64,000 nucleotides of DNA from Bulleidia extructa W1219 (GTDB taxonomy: Bacteria; Bacillota_I; Bacilli_A; Erysipelotrichales; Erysipelotrichaceae). Position 1 is the stretch's first letter, and the number at the start of each line of letters is the position of its first letter. Both the position numbers and the translations under genes were made by a program. The stretch is taken from contig NZ_ADFR01000001.1 of NCBI RefSeq assembly GCF_000177375.1, positions 1 through 64,000 on the forward strand, read 5' to 3'. This document shows, piece by piece, positions 36,008 to 45,446 of the stretch. The notes below the pieces were generated by a model, which was not told the origin of the DNA, ran no database searches, and saw nothing but the letters and a program-made list of their open reading frames with translations.

Positions 36008-36033
36008 GATGATAGACCTATATCATCTTTTTT
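36008..36033 (+). terminator. Terminator of the EcsC-family gene
   Basis: Stem GATGATA / TATCATC with a six-base loop, followed by six T. Confidence 0.8.
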
Positions 36034-36066
36034 AATACATTGAATAAAAATACCCATTTCAGCTTA

Positions 36067-36783
36067 TTAGCCATATAAATACACAATATGATCTTGATCT
36101 GATAGATCTTCTCGATACCGATATCGGTCAAAATCAACCCTCAATTCATTCACTGATGTCACTTTTCGTTCTGCCATGGAATAAACCAAGTCGCCGCGAG
36201 CTATTTTTGCTAGTGTTCCTTTGGTTTTCAGTTTTCCATCAGCCAAATGTCCAAAAATAATATGGGTTACTTTCCCCGGATACTCTTTCAAAAGGACATC
36301 ACTGTATTCCTTAGAAGCCACATTGATAATTTCCTCTTTTTGAAAATAATCTTTTAACTTATTTTGCCAATACGCATATAAACTGCCCAAAGGTAAAGTT
36401 GTTTTCATTTCCAGGCGATAAAGAACCACTGCATCTTTTGGTTTCAAAACACCATACATAGCAGATAAAATACGCAAATTTTTTTCTAAATACGCTAATT
36501 CTTCTTGACCTAACGAATTCGCTGACAGATGTTGAAAAGCCAGCCCTTGATACGCAAAAAGGGAAGGTGTTCTTCCCATCATAGATTCCGTATCTAAAAG
36601 CGTTTGATTCACTTTCTGAAACAGCCCTTCAGAAGTATTAAAAATCTTCCTTCTCTGATCTTCAGAATAAGTTTTCATCTGTGCTAATAATTCATTCGCT
36701 TCTTTTAAAAAAAATGGTTTTTGATTTGAAAAAAGATCATCCTGTATCTTCATTCTTTTAGTTGGTGAAAAAATAATCTTCAT
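36067..36783 (-). CDS. yaaA: YaaA (DUF328) peroxide-stress protein
   Basis: 238 residues of the YaaA family, which in E. coli lowers intracellular iron during peroxide stress and binds DNA. The conserved start MKIIFSPTKRMK, AYQGLAF (~85) and HIIFGHLADGKLKTKGTLAKIARGDLV fit the family. Length is slightly below the E. coli protein. The ATG at 36783 has no ribosome site and lies six bases after TACAAT. Monocistronic between EcsC (convergent) and dus. Confidence 0.9.
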   Translation of the reverse strand: MKIIFSPTKRMKIQDDLFSNQKPFFLKEANELLAQMKTYSEDQRRKIFNTSEGLFQKVNQTLLDTESMMGRTPSLFAYQGLAFQHLSANSLGQEELAYLEKNLRILSAMYGVLKPKDAVVLYRLEMKTTLPLGSLYAYWQNKLKDYFQKEEIINVASKEYSDVLLKEYPGKVTHIIFGHLADGKLKTKGTLAKIARGDLVYSMAERKVTSVNELRVDFDRYRYREDLSDQDHIVYLYG

Positions 36784-36789
36784 ATTCTC

Positions 36790-36795
36790 ATTGTA
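36790..36795 (-). promoter_or_regulatory. -10 hexamer six bases before the yaaA start codon
   Basis: On the minus strand TACAAT, then GAGAAT, then ATG. GAGAAT is too close to the ATG to work as a normal Shine-Dalgarno site. Confidence 0.5.
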
Positions 36796-36830
36796 CTAAA
36801 AAATCTTGGCTTAAAACAGTATCCCGTTTC

Positions 36831-37821
36831 CTATAAAAGATCTGATGCCAGGCTCTTTTTATAATCTTTTAAAATTTGTTGTAAATCTTTTAAGGTATGA
36901 ATACTCGATAATGCTTTTTTAATTTGTGAACAATTAGGCATTCCTGTTACATACCAAGACGCCATCCCCCGCATCATCTGGATCCCATTTTTTTCACCCA
37001 TTCGAGCAGATAAATGAATCGCATACTCTTCTAATAAATGAATCCGTTTTAAAAAACTCGGTTCAATAAACTCTTCACCATTTAAAAAAGCCACCATTTC
37101 CGACATAAAATATGGACGTCCTAATAAGCCTCGACCAATCATGATGGCATCCACTCCTGTTTCTTCCAACATTCTTTTTCCATCCTCTACAGTCTTAATA
37201 TCTCCATTACCAATAACAGGAATTGATACAGCTTGCTTGACTTGTTTGATCATTTCCAGATCCACCGTTCCACTATACATTTGACTTTTGGTTCGACCAT
37301 GAATCGTTATGGCGGATACCCCGGCTTCTTCCAAGACTTTCGCTACTTCCACTGCATTTTTATGTTGATGATCCCAACCCGTCCTTATCTTAACCGTAAC
37401 CGGTTTTTTAGAATGATCCACAACCGCTTTCGCCACCTTTTGTGCTTGTCGCGGATCTTGTAATAAATAGGACCCGGCATGTGATTTAATGATTTTTTTG
37501 AACCGGACAACCCATGTTGATATCAATGACGTCACAATTGCTGTGCTCATTTAGATATTCCGCCGCTTCTGCCATAGTATCTGGATCAGAGCCAAAAAGT
37601 TGAAGAGATACAGGATGTTCTTCTTCTACAGTTTCACACATTTTAAATGTTTTTTCACTTTTATAATGTAAAGCTTTATCCGATATCATTTCTGATACCA
37701 CCAACCCGGCTCCTGATTGACGCATCAAAGAACGATACACCGGATTAGAAATTCCGGCTAATGGAGCTGCAACGACTTGATTTTCTATTTCCAGATCAGC
37801 GATTTTCCATGTGTTTTGCAT
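36831..37821 (-). pseudogene. dus: tRNA-dihydrouridine synthase (Dus) interrupted by a one-base insertion
   Basis: Dus reduces uridine in tRNA D-loops using FMN. The N-terminal frame (37821 down to 37486) runs MQNTWKIADLEIENQVVAAP ... DINMGCPVQK and then hits a stop. The next frame carries the rest from IIKSHAGSYLLQDP through KIRTGWD, ITIHGRTKSQMYSG, IPVIGNGDI and VDAIMIGRGLLGRP, ending at 36831. The junction is an A7 run (T at 37493-37499 on the plus strand); six A would give DINMGCPVQKIIKSHAG, the family sequence, and a complete protein of ~330 residues. It overlaps hslO by 26 bases, as in an intact operon. Confidence 0.88.
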
Positions 37822-38680
37822 ATAAGATTTCCTTTAATTCTTCTTCGGTAAATTGATATGTCGTATTGCAAAATTGGCACGTTACTTCTGCTCCATGATC
37901 CTCTTCTATCATTTCTTGTATCTCTTGATCAGAAAGTGTAGTCATAGCTTGAAAATAATGTTCTTTTGAACACGGACAATCCCACATAACTTCTTTTTCA
38001 CCAAGTATTTGGGCTTTTGGAACATAAGCATAAATCATTTCTTCTGGCGTTAACCCTTCATCGATTAACTCAGTGATTGGCTTCATCGTATGAGCGATTT
38101 CTTCCAAAGCACAAATGGTTTCTTCACTAGCTTTCGGCATCAATTGGAAAATCATTCCTCCGGCCACCCGAATATCCCCTTTCGGATTCACCAGCACACC
38201 CACCGCAACAATGGATGGTGTTTGTTCAGAAACCGCAAAATAATACGCAAAGTCATCTCCCACTTCTCCACTTTGAATATCCACCACACCCGAGAAAGGT
38301 TCTTTCAATCCCAGATCTTTAATCACTTTTAAAGTTCCTTTTTGACCAATAGCGGCTCCTACGTCTAAATGACCATCTTCACGAACCAAATAAACGGATG
38401 GATTACCAACAAAACCACGTATATGACCAGCTCCATCCCCTTGTGCCAATACCGTTCCTATTGGTCCTTCACCATTGAATATAGAGGTTACTTTCGCTTT
38501 TGGATCCTTCAATTCTGATGCCAAAATAGCTGTAACTGTCATGATTCTTCCTAACGCTGCGGCTGAGGTAGCCATCAAATGATGTTTTTGCCGTGCTTCT
38601 TCCACTAAATGAGTACTATGAATAGAACGAATACGCACTTGTCCATCAAACGCTTGTGCAATAACAATTTTATCTTCCAT
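37796..38680 (-). CDS. hslO: Redox-regulated chaperone Hsp33
   Basis: 294 residues. An N-terminal substrate-binding domain precedes the C-terminal zinc redox switch with CPC near residue 240 and CQFC near 272, the four cysteines that form disulfides on oxidation to activate holdase activity. AGGAGG precedes the ATG at 38680. The order hslO then dus, downstream of ftsH, follows the Bacillus layout. It overlaps the GH2-like gene end by 11 bases. Confidence 0.95.
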   Translation of the reverse strand: MEDKIVIAQAFDGQVRIRSIHSTHLVEEARQKHHLMATSAAALGRIMTVTAILASELKDPKAKVTSIFNGEGPIGTVLAQGDGAGHIRGFVGNPSVYLVREDGHLDVGAAIGQKGTLKVIKDLGLKEPFSGVVDIQSGEVGDDFAYYFAVSEQTPSIVAVGVLVNPKGDIRVAGGMIFQLMPKASEETICALEEIAHTMKPITELIDEGLTPEEMIYAYVPKAQILGEKEVMWDCPCSKEHYFQAMTTLSDQEIQEMIEEDHGAEVTCQFCNTTYQFTEEELKEILYAKHMENR

Positions 38681-40217
38681 GCTTGTATAACCTCCTAAAA
38701 TGGCGATTCCAATGTTTCAATATTCTTTCATTCACTTTGATCACTAATGATTCCTTACTAAATAAACCATCATTTTTAAGCCCACAATCCTGAAATCGCT
38801 CATAAAAGTAACCGGCATATCCTTTTTGCACGGCAGTTTCAAGTTGAGATTCCAGTAATTCTTCAATAGCTTGATTCCAATCAATTTTATCATCATATTG
38901 TTTCCGAGCCTTGCCTAATACTTCTCTTACTTCTTGCCAATAACCCAAGCTCCCAACAGTCTTCATAGAAATACGGTTTGGATCTAAGTTTCCATTTAGA
39001 CAAAAATCACCACCTGTTAGTTTTCGTCCTTCAGAAATATCCCATAAACAGTTTATTTTTAATGACTCTATCTCAAAAGCACCCCACCCTTTTGGAAAAA
39101 GAATCCAAGCCACTAAACTAGGATGATTCCGGTATTGCTTAAAAAGAATAGAAGACTCTCGAATATAGTCTCTTTTTTCCTCTTCATTTCTTTCCTTTTT
39201 ATTCCCAAATAAGAAAGATTTTGTCTCAGAAAAACTTTGAGGAACTTCTTGAAAGACCAAAATTCCCAATTGATCACATAGATAAAACCAGCGGTTTCTC
39301 TCTAGTGTGCCACATTTACGAACGGCTTGGAAACCAAGTTCTTTGATTTGAAAAAGACGATGTTTTATTTCTTCTTCACTGACACAAATAGGTCCACTTT
39401 TTTCTAACCATGTTTCATCTACAATACCATTCAGCCATAATGCTTCTCCATTTAAACAAAATTGTCCTTGTTTATTTTCAATGGTTCTTAAAGCAAAATA
39501 GCTTTTGACAACATCCTCTTCCGTTTGAATATAAATATCGTATAAAAAAGGATCCTCCAATGACCATACATGTGGATTTTTAATTTCGGCTTCATAAACC
39601 TTTTGATTGGTGATACCAGAATGAACCGGCTTTCCTTTTTCTGTAATGGTGATGGCTGCTTGTTCAAAGTTTCCTTTTAAATGAATAAACACTTTCTGAT
39701 TTTTATACTCTACCTCAATTTCTTCCACGCAGTTCATCGCTCTATCTTCTAACCAAACAGACCCATAAATACCCGAAAAGGGATGATCTTTTTGATATCC
39801 AAAAGCTGATAACTCATGATCTTCTACACGTACCACAAGAATATTTTGATATTTAATCAATGAAGTAACGTTCACTTCAAAAGCATCATAGCTACCTCGA
39901 TGATTCTGTAAGAAAATTCCATTTAGGTAAATTTCACAATCTTGATCTACTGCTTCAAAATGAAGAAAGGTTTGTTTATCACAAGGTAAATATGCAAATT
40001 GAAGTTGATACCAAAGAACATCTGTCTTTTTTGGCTTCTTGGGATATAAAGAAGCAGCAGTACCCGGTACAAATGGAACTAAAATAGACTGAAAATCCTC
40101 TTCCGTTGGTTCCTGTCCTGATGGACAAATTTGTAAATCCCATAAGCCATTTAGATTGACATAGCTATCCCTTTGTAAATGCATTCTAGGATATTCCTGA
40201 AATGGTTTAATGTTCAT
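38670..40217 (-). CDS. Glycoside hydrolase family 2-like protein lacking both catalytic residues
   Basis: 515 residues from the ATG at 40217, which overlaps the upstream gene by 11 bases. Sugar-binding jelly roll (~15-160; NLNGLWDLQI, LHFEAVDQDCEIYLNG), immunoglobulin-like domain (~165-245) and TIM barrel (~250-515; KELGFQAVRKCGTLERNRWFY). Where active relatives read HPSxxxWxPFNEGWGQ, this one reads HPSLVAWILFPKGWGAF: the acid/base Asn-Glu is Pro375-Lys376. The nucleophile motif EFGGLG reads TVGSLG (420-425). Hydrolysis by the usual mechanism is excluded. There is no signal peptide. Possible roles are sugar binding or regulation. Confidence 0.82.
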   Translation of the reverse strand: MNIKPFQEYPRMHLQRDSYVNLNGLWDLQICPSGQEPTEEDFQSILVPFVPGTAASLYPKKPKKTDVLWYQLQFAYLPCDKQTFLHFEAVDQDCEIYLNGIFLQNHRGSYDAFEVNVTSLIKYQNILVVRVEDHELSAFGYQKDHPFSGIYGSVWLEDRAMNCVEEIEVEYKNQKVFIHLKGNFEQAAITITEKGKPVHSGITNQKVYEAEIKNPHVWSLEDPFLYDIYIQTEEDVVKSYFALRTIENKQGQFCLNGEALWLNGIVDETWLEKSGPICVSEEEIKHRLFQIKELGFQAVRKCGTLERNRWFYLCDQLGILVFQEVPQSFSETKSFLFGNKKERNEEEKRDYIRESSILFKQYRNHPSLVAWILFPKGWGAFEIESLKINCLWDISEGRKLTGGDFCLNGNLDPNRISMKTVGSLGYWQEVREVLGKARKQYDDKIDWNQAIEELLESQLETAVQKGYAGYFYERFQDCGLKNDGLFSKESLVIKVNERILKHWNRHFRRLYKHGR

Positions 40218-40569
40218 GCGCTTCTCGATTCTTCTGAAATAATACATGGATGTAGACAACACCAAATTCAACAAAATGCCAGATAAGCCAGAAAATAACT
40301 AAGGAATATTGAAGTGAACGATAGCTGATATACGCAATAAAAAGAAGACCAATAATGGAACTTGTCATCACCATAGTGCCTTGTACAAGCCAAACTCTTC
40401 CTACCCATCTTCTAAACCAATCACTCCACAATACCAGTGCTCCTCCCATTAGTGTTAAGAAAAAACCATCGACTTGAGAAATACTAAGAGATCGAAATTG
40501 CCATATATATATTTCCAAACTAGCCAATAAGAAACCTAAAATGATTCCTAATCCTATACTTTTTTTCAT
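40207..40569 (-). CDS. Small integral membrane protein, unknown
   Basis: 120 residues with four hydrophobic helices (about 5-24, 30-47, 58-82, 84-105). No family recognised. It starts MKKSIGLGIILGFLL and overlaps the start of the GH2-like gene by 11 bases, so the two are probably coupled. The start lies seven bases after TAAAAT with only a weak purine stretch, another possible leaderless start. Confidence 0.6.
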   Translation of the reverse strand: MKKSIGLGIILGFLLASLEIYIWQFRSLSISQVDGFFLTLMGGALVLWSDWFRRWVGRVWLVQGTMVMTSSIIGLLFIAYISYRSLQYSLVIFWLIWHFVEFGVVYIHVLFQKNREAHEH

Positions 40570-40609
40570 CTCTTTTATTTTACCGAATTATCTGCTTTTT
40601 TGATAGAAC

Positions 40610-40634
40610 AAAAAAACGGGTATGAACCATACCC
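40610..40634 (-). terminator. Terminator of the lipoprotein gene
   Basis: On the minus strand GGGTATG, loop GTT, CATACCC, then G and seven T. Confidence 0.85.
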
Positions 40635-40694
40635 CTATTCTAGGCAAAACCAGAATGAAGGATATAGCTCATATTCCCCTCGTTTTTCTATTCA

Positions 40695-41696
40695 TTACTT
40701 TATTTCAGTTGTATTTGCGAAAGCTTTGACTATTGTCTTTTGGAATTCATCCACCCCGAATGTCGCTCCTGATAAGAGATCTTTATCCGTTGAAACCACA
40801 TGATTGTTTTTGACTTCTGTCTTCATATTTTCTACATCAGTCTTTGTTTTACCAACAAACCACTTATCTAAAGCAGCGTTTTGTTCATACCATTCTTTAC
40901 CAATCTTAGAGGCTTTCTTCATACCATACTCGTCTTTTCTTTCCACTTTTGTCGGTGTTTCTTTCACTTCACCGTCAAAAGCCCCTTTATTCGTTACTTT
41001 CACCTTATTTTGTGCCACATCTGTTAAAGCCAATAAAATTTTTCCGTCTTTATCTAAAGCCAAAGCCGCATAAGTTACATTTGATTGAGCACTGATGGCA
41101 TTTTTATTGACGATCTTAGTAGAACTTGCATTTGCGACTTGAGTAGCTCCTTCTACTTCGGTAGCTGTCTTCACCGCCTTATCAAAACTAGCTAAGAAAC
41201 GATCTACACCGATCGTCACACTTGTTTGCAAGTCAGTTTCAGCTGTCTTCATACCATGACTACTCTTCTTAGTTTTCATATTTTTGAAGTCCGATACCTT
41301 CTTGCCAATAGCCCACTTTTCAAGAGCTTCAGCCTGTTCATACCATTCTTTACCAATCTTAGAAATCTTCTTCATGCCATAGTCATCTTTCTTTTCCTTC
41401 TTTGTCAGCGTTTTCGAATGATTGGATGTGAATTTACCGGCACCATCAAAAGTAGATGTATTTTGAGCTACATCAAAACTCAAATACTTGATGACGTCCC
41501 CTTCCAAGACAACTGTCGCAATCGTTGTATTAAATTGAACCGAACCTTTATTATTCTTTAACTCTTTTGACTTCAAATTCGAAACAGATCCAATACCAAT
41601 TTTTAATTTTTTAGTCGCTGCTTTCTTAGGAGCTGCTGTACCGGCACAGCCAGCTAATAAAGCTATCGATAAAACAGCCGTTAACACTTTCTTCAT
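40695..41696 (-). CDS. Surface lipoprotein with two tandem domains
   Basis: 333 residues. Signal peptide with lipobox LLAGC; lipidated Cys17. The mature part is two related halves. Each begins with a beta-rich segment and contains the unit DDYGMKKISKIGKEWYEQ (~105) or DEYGMKKASKIGKEWYEQ (~250), followed by ALEKW/ALDKW, NMKT and an S/T-x-GVD-F end. Lysine-rich throughout. The fold and ligand are unknown to me; duplicated extracellular binding domains of this kind occur on several gut and oral Firmicutes. AGGAGGA precedes the ATG. Monocistronic, with its own terminator. Confidence 0.8.
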   Translation of the reverse strand: MKKVLTAVLSIALLAGCAGTAAPKKAATKKLKIGIGSVSNLKSKELKNNKGSVQFNTTIATVVLEGDVIKYLSFDVAQNTSTFDGAGKFTSNHSKTLTKKEKKDDYGMKKISKIGKEWYEQAEALEKWAIGKKVSDFKNMKTKKSSHGMKTAETDLQTSVTIGVDRFLASFDKAVKTATEVEGATQVANASSTKIVNKNAISAQSNVTYAALALDKDGKILLALTDVAQNKVKVTNKGAFDGEVKETPTKVERKDEYGMKKASKIGKEWYEQNAALDKWFVGKTKTDVENMKTEVKNNHVVSTDKDLLSGATFGVDEFQKTIVKAFANTTEIK

Positions 41697-41802
41697 ATAA
41701 ATTCCTCCTAGAGTGCTTTTCTTATTTTAAAATCTGTGAAACTTTTGTCAATATAAAAGTGTTTCATTATGAAAACGCTTGTCCTTTTCAAAAATGAGAT
41801 AC

Positions 41803-41825
41803 AAAAAGTACTCTTTCGAGTACTT
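41803..41825 (-). terminator. Terminator of ftsH, overlapping its stop codon
   Basis: Stem AAGTACTC / GAGTACTT with a four-base loop, then TTTTG on the minus strand. The stop codon (41824-41826) is in the first arm. Confidence 0.75.
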
Positions 41826-43671
41826 ATTGAGCTTCCGGAAGAGCTTCTCCATCCATTGGTAATCCTTGAACAATATTGCGAATTTGTTCATTCGTTAATG
41901 TTTCATTTTCTATTAAAGCATTTGCGATGGACTCTAATTCTTTCTTATGCTGTGTAATGATTTCTCTTGCCTTATCATGACAAGCATTCACAATCTTGCG
42001 AACTTCTTGATCAATTTCATACGCCACTTCACCGGATACATTATTTGGTCGATTGTAATCACGACCTAAGAAAACATTCTCGTTTCCTGAGTGGTACTTA
42101 ATCGGTCCAAGATCGGACATACCATATAAAGTAACCATATCTTGAGCAATATTAGTAGCTCTTTTAATATCATCCACTGCACCGGTTGTAATATCGTCAA
42201 AGAATAATTCTTCTGCCGTACGACCGCCCATATAAGAAATAATAGAAGCCATCAAATCCTTCTTAGTATGCATCATCTTTTCTTCTTTTGGTGTCATTAA
42301 GTTATATCCACCTGCTTGACCACGTGGAATAATCGTCACCTTTTGAACAATTTGAGCATTGTCAAAGAATAAGCCAATAATCGCATGACCGCTTTCATGA
42401 TAGGCTACTAATTTCTTCGTCTCCTCATCATAAGTGCGAGAAACCTTAGCCGGTCCCATCATAACACGATCAATGGCCTCATCAATTTGGTTCATACTGA
42501 TTTCATCAGTATTTTCACGAACGGCTAAAATAGCGGACTCATTCAAAACGTTTTCTAAATCAGCCCCTGAAAAACCAGGTGTTCTCTTTGCAAGTGCTTC
42601 CAAATTTACATGGGAGGCTAATTTCTTGTTACGAGCATGAACTTCTAAAATAGCCTTACGTCCTTTCCAATCTGGAAGAGAAACCATGATTTGACGATCG
42701 AAACGACCGGCTCTTAACAAAGCAGGATCCAATACATCCGGACGGTTAGTAGCTGCAATGATAACGACACCATTATTTTCTTCCATTCCATCCATTTCAA
42801 CCAGTAACTGATTCAGTGTTTGTTCACGTTCATCATGGCCACCACCGAATCCGGCTCCACGTTGACGCCCTACAGCATCAATTTCATCAATAAAAATCAT
42901 ACAAGGTGCTGTTTGCTTAGCCTTTTTAAACATGTCACGAACACGAGAAGCCCCAACACCAACAAACATCTCCACAAAGTCAGAACCGGAAATACTATAG
43001 AAAGGTACGTCCGCTTCCCCGGCTACCGCTTTAGCCAATAAAGTCTTACCCGTTCCCGGATAACCGCTTAATAAAATCCCTTTTGGAATACGAGCTCCCA
43101 TTTTTTCAAATTTCTTTGGATATTTGAGATAGTCGATGATCTCTGACATTTCTTGTTTTTCTTCATCACATCCCGCCACATCTTCAAAACGAGTTCGAAT
43201 TTTACTTTCCAAACGAGCTTTTGAATTGGAGAACTCAAAAGCTTTCCCATTCGCTCCGTTAGCTTGAGCCATACGAGAAATCATCCAAAAACCAAAGCCC
43301 ATCATCAACACAAAAGGAATTAAATTGATGATGGCATCGACAAATTTATTAGATGCCTCTGAATCTACGACCGAAATATTCTTCTCTTTCAATTTATTAA
43401 TGCTTGTATTAAGCAATTCACTGTGACTAGGAAATGACACCTCAAAGGTGGCTTTTTTAGCCATATCCGTATAAGTTCCCTTTACAGTGGTGATATTCTT
43501 TCCAACTGAAAAGGTTGCCTCTTCAATCTTTCCCGATTCCACTAATTTTGAATAATCGTTAATAGTAAACTTACCAGACGAACGATTTGGATTGAATAAA
43601 ACTAAATTAGCTAGTGCAACCAAAATAATCAATACCGGTAAATAACGCTGAATTAAATTTTTATTTTTCAT
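41824..43671 (-). CDS. ftsH: ATP-dependent zinc metalloprotease FtsH
   Basis: 615 residues. N-terminal transmembrane helix (~9-26), extracytoplasmic FtsH-extension domain, second helix (~113-132), AAA domain with Walker A GYPGTGKT (203-210), Walker [16 protein letters not shown], and the zinc protease motif HESGH. Degrades membrane and some soluble proteins. GAGGAG precedes the ATG. It follows hpt by two bases in the conserved tilS-hpt-ftsH order. The short acidic tail DGEALPEAQ is ordinary. Confidence 0.97.
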   Translation of the reverse strand: MKNKNLIQRYLPVLIILVALANLVLFNPNRSSGKFTINDYSKLVESGKIEEATFSVGKNITTVKGTYTDMAKKATFEVSFPSHSELLNTSINKLKEKNISVVDSEASNKFVDAIINLIPFVLMMGFGFWMISRMAQANGANGKAFEFSNSKARLESKIRTRFEDVAGCDEEKQEMSEIIDYLKYPKKFEKMGARIPKGILLSGYPGTGKTLLAKAVAGEADVPFYSISGSDFVEMFVGVGASRVRDMFKKAKQTAPCMIFIDEIDAVGRQRGAGFGGGHDEREQTLNQLLVEMDGMEENNGVVIIAATNRPDVLDPALLRAGRFDRQIMVSLPDWKGRKAILEVHARNKKLASHVNLEALAKRTPGFSGADLENVLNESAILAVRENTDEISMNQIDEAIDRVMMGPAKVSRTYDEETKKLVAYHESGHAIIGLFFDNAQIVQKVTIIPRGQAGGYNLMTPKEEKMMHTKKDLMASIISYMGGRTAEELFFDDITTGAVDDIKRATNIAQDMVTLYGMSDLGPIKYHSGNENVFLGRDYNRPNNVSGEVAYEIDQEVRKIVNACHDKAREIITQHKKELESIANALIENETLTNEQIRNIVQGLPMDGEALPEAQ

Positions 43672-43673
43672 TC

Positions 43674-44222
43674 TTACTCCTCAATTTGGTAACATTCATC
43701 TTTCAAAACACCAATGTAAGGTAAGCAACGGTAATCTTGATTAAAATCCATTCCAAAGCCAACCACAAATTCATTACCAATCTTAAAACCAATATAATCT
43801 GGTGTTACATCCACTACACGACGACTTGGCTTATCCAATAAAGTCACCACTTGAACGGAAGTGGCTCCCTTATTCATTAACGTTTCTACAACCGTTTTAA
43901 TTGTACGACCTGTATCCACAATATCTTCTACTAAAATAATGCTCTTTCCTTTGATAGAAGAATCCAAATCCTTGATAATACGGATATCCCCAATGGACTC
44001 CGTCCCTTCATAAGAAGAAACATCCATAAAGTCATATTGAAGATTTAAATCAATATTTTTAATCAATTCAGCCAAGAATGGTACCGAACCACGAAGTAAA
44101 GCCACTACCAGCGGTTTCTTTCCTTTATAGTCTCTCGTAATTTCAGCACCCAATTCCACACAACGTTGCCGAATTTCTTCTTGATTAATTAACACCTTTT
44201 TAATCGTTTCTTTTTCCCACAT
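43674..44222 (-). CDS. hpt: Hypoxanthine(-guanine) phosphoribosyltransferase
   Basis: 182 residues. The PRPP-binding signature is VEDIVDTGRTI, the purine-specific loop lies near IGFKIGNEFVVGFGMDF, and VALLRGSVPFLAEL is the first PRPP contact. Salvages hypoxanthine and guanine. AAGGAG precedes the ATG, which starts two bases after the tilS stop. Standard neighbour order tilS-hpt-ftsH. Confidence 0.96.
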   Translation of the reverse strand: MWEKETIKKVLINQEEIRQRCVELGAEITRDYKGKKPLVVALLRGSVPFLAELIKNIDLNLQYDFMDVSSYEGTESIGDIRIIKDLDSSIKGKSIILVEDIVDTGRTIKTVVETLMNKGATSVQVVTLLDKPSRRVVDVTPDYIGFKIGNEFVVGFGMDFNQDYRCLPYIGVLKDECYQIEE

Positions 44223-44224
44223 AA

Positions 44225-45427
44225 TTACTCCTTAGTATTTAAGTATTGTATCACATTGAAAGTTGGGTTTATAGAGTAATGGTTCACATCTGAGCCCAAT
44301 CCGGGAACTAAGATGACCTCTGCCTTTTTATTGAGAACAATTGGCCATACTTTCCGTAAATACAAAGGTATTTTTCGATCAATAAAAAAACGGGATACTT
44401 TCTTTTTACCAAAACGAAGCTGAATGGTATCTCCTTTTCGATAATTGCGAATGGTCAATGGATAATCTGAAGCGTGCACTGTCACTGCATTAACTCCACT
44501 TTCCCCTTTTTCCACTTTAAAGAAAGGATACTCTTTTATTTGAATATCCGAATATGAGTAATTTTCCTCCTTCCATAAAAAGAAGAACTGACCATCACTG
44601 GTGAAATACCACTTTTCAAAAGGAATATAAAAAGACTCTTTCCGCATCACAATTTGATCTAACTCGATCAGTTGAACTTTTGTGTGATGTTTTTTTTGGT
44701 CTAAAAGTTGTCTTAAAGTGGATAAGCGATCTTCTTTTTCCAAATTTCGATACAACTTTAACGATACTTTTCCTTTCTGAATATACTTCGCTACTCGATG
44801 TCTTCTTTCTTGTAGAATAGAATTTCTCCTATTAATTTCCTGTAACAAGGCTTCCCGCATAAAATCGGTCATTGTTTCCACTTGACTATGGCGAATTTGA
44901 TTACGGCGATATTTATCTTCCAAATTGGTATGATCTATAAAATAGCGATACTGATGTTCATCTAAATACCGTAGAATCTCAGCTTTTCTCATGGTCAATA
45001 AAGGACGCACAACCGAAATCCCTTGCATCATCGTTCGCTCTTTTAAACCAAAATAATCCGGTTCTAATCTCTTCTCTTCTTGCATTAAAAATGTTTCTAA
45101 AAGATCTTCTTGTTGATGAGCTACCAATACGCCCTTCAATTGTTCTTTTCTGACAATTTTCGCAAAGAAAGTGTAACGCCATTCTCTCGCTTCAGCTTCA
45201 AAGTTTCCTTTTGGTTTAAAAGCATCGTTTCGAACATGAAGAGGAATTTGGTTTTCTTCCGCAAAAAAACGAATAAACGCTTCTTCTTCAGCCGCTTGCT
45301 TGCGATGATGATAATTCACATGAGCTATTTGAATATCCATTCCCAATTCTAAACATTGGTGCACCAAATACATAGAATCCGGTCCTGTTGAAACAGCCAC
45401 TAACCATTTTCCTTCTAATTTCTTCAT
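44225..45427 (-). CDS. tilS: tRNA(Ile)-lysidine synthase
   Basis: 400 residues. Converts the wobble C of tRNA-Ile(CAU) to lysidine with ATP. The PP-loop near the N-terminus reads STGPDS where most members have SGGxDS; otherwise the N-terminal domain, VAHQQEDLLETFLMQ (~100) and the C-terminal NYRKGDTIQLRFGKKKVSRF (~335) are typical. The ATG at 45427 lies six bases after TAAAAT with a weak AGGAAC between, so the start may be read from a nearly leaderless message. Confidence 0.93.
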   Translation of the reverse strand: MKKLEGKWLVAVSTGPDSMYLVHQCLELGMDIQIAHVNYHHRKQAAEEEAFIRFFAEENQIPLHVRNDAFKPKGNFEAEAREWRYTFFAKIVRKEQLKGVLVAHQQEDLLETFLMQEEKRLEPDYFGLKERTMMQGISVVRPLLTMRKAEILRYLDEHQYRYFIDHTNLEDKYRRNQIRHSQVETMTDFMREALLQEINRRNSILQERRHRVAKYIQKGKVSLKLYRNLEKEDRLSTLRQLLDQKKHHTKVQLIELDQIVMRKESFYIPFEKWYFTSDGQFFFLWKEENYSYSDIQIKEYPFFKVEKGESGVNAVTVHASDYPLTIRNYRKGDTIQLRFGKKKVSRFFIDRKIPLYLRKVWPIVLNKKAEVILVPGLGSDVNHYSINPTFNVIQYLNTKE

Positions 45428-45446
45428 GTTCCTATTTTACAACATT

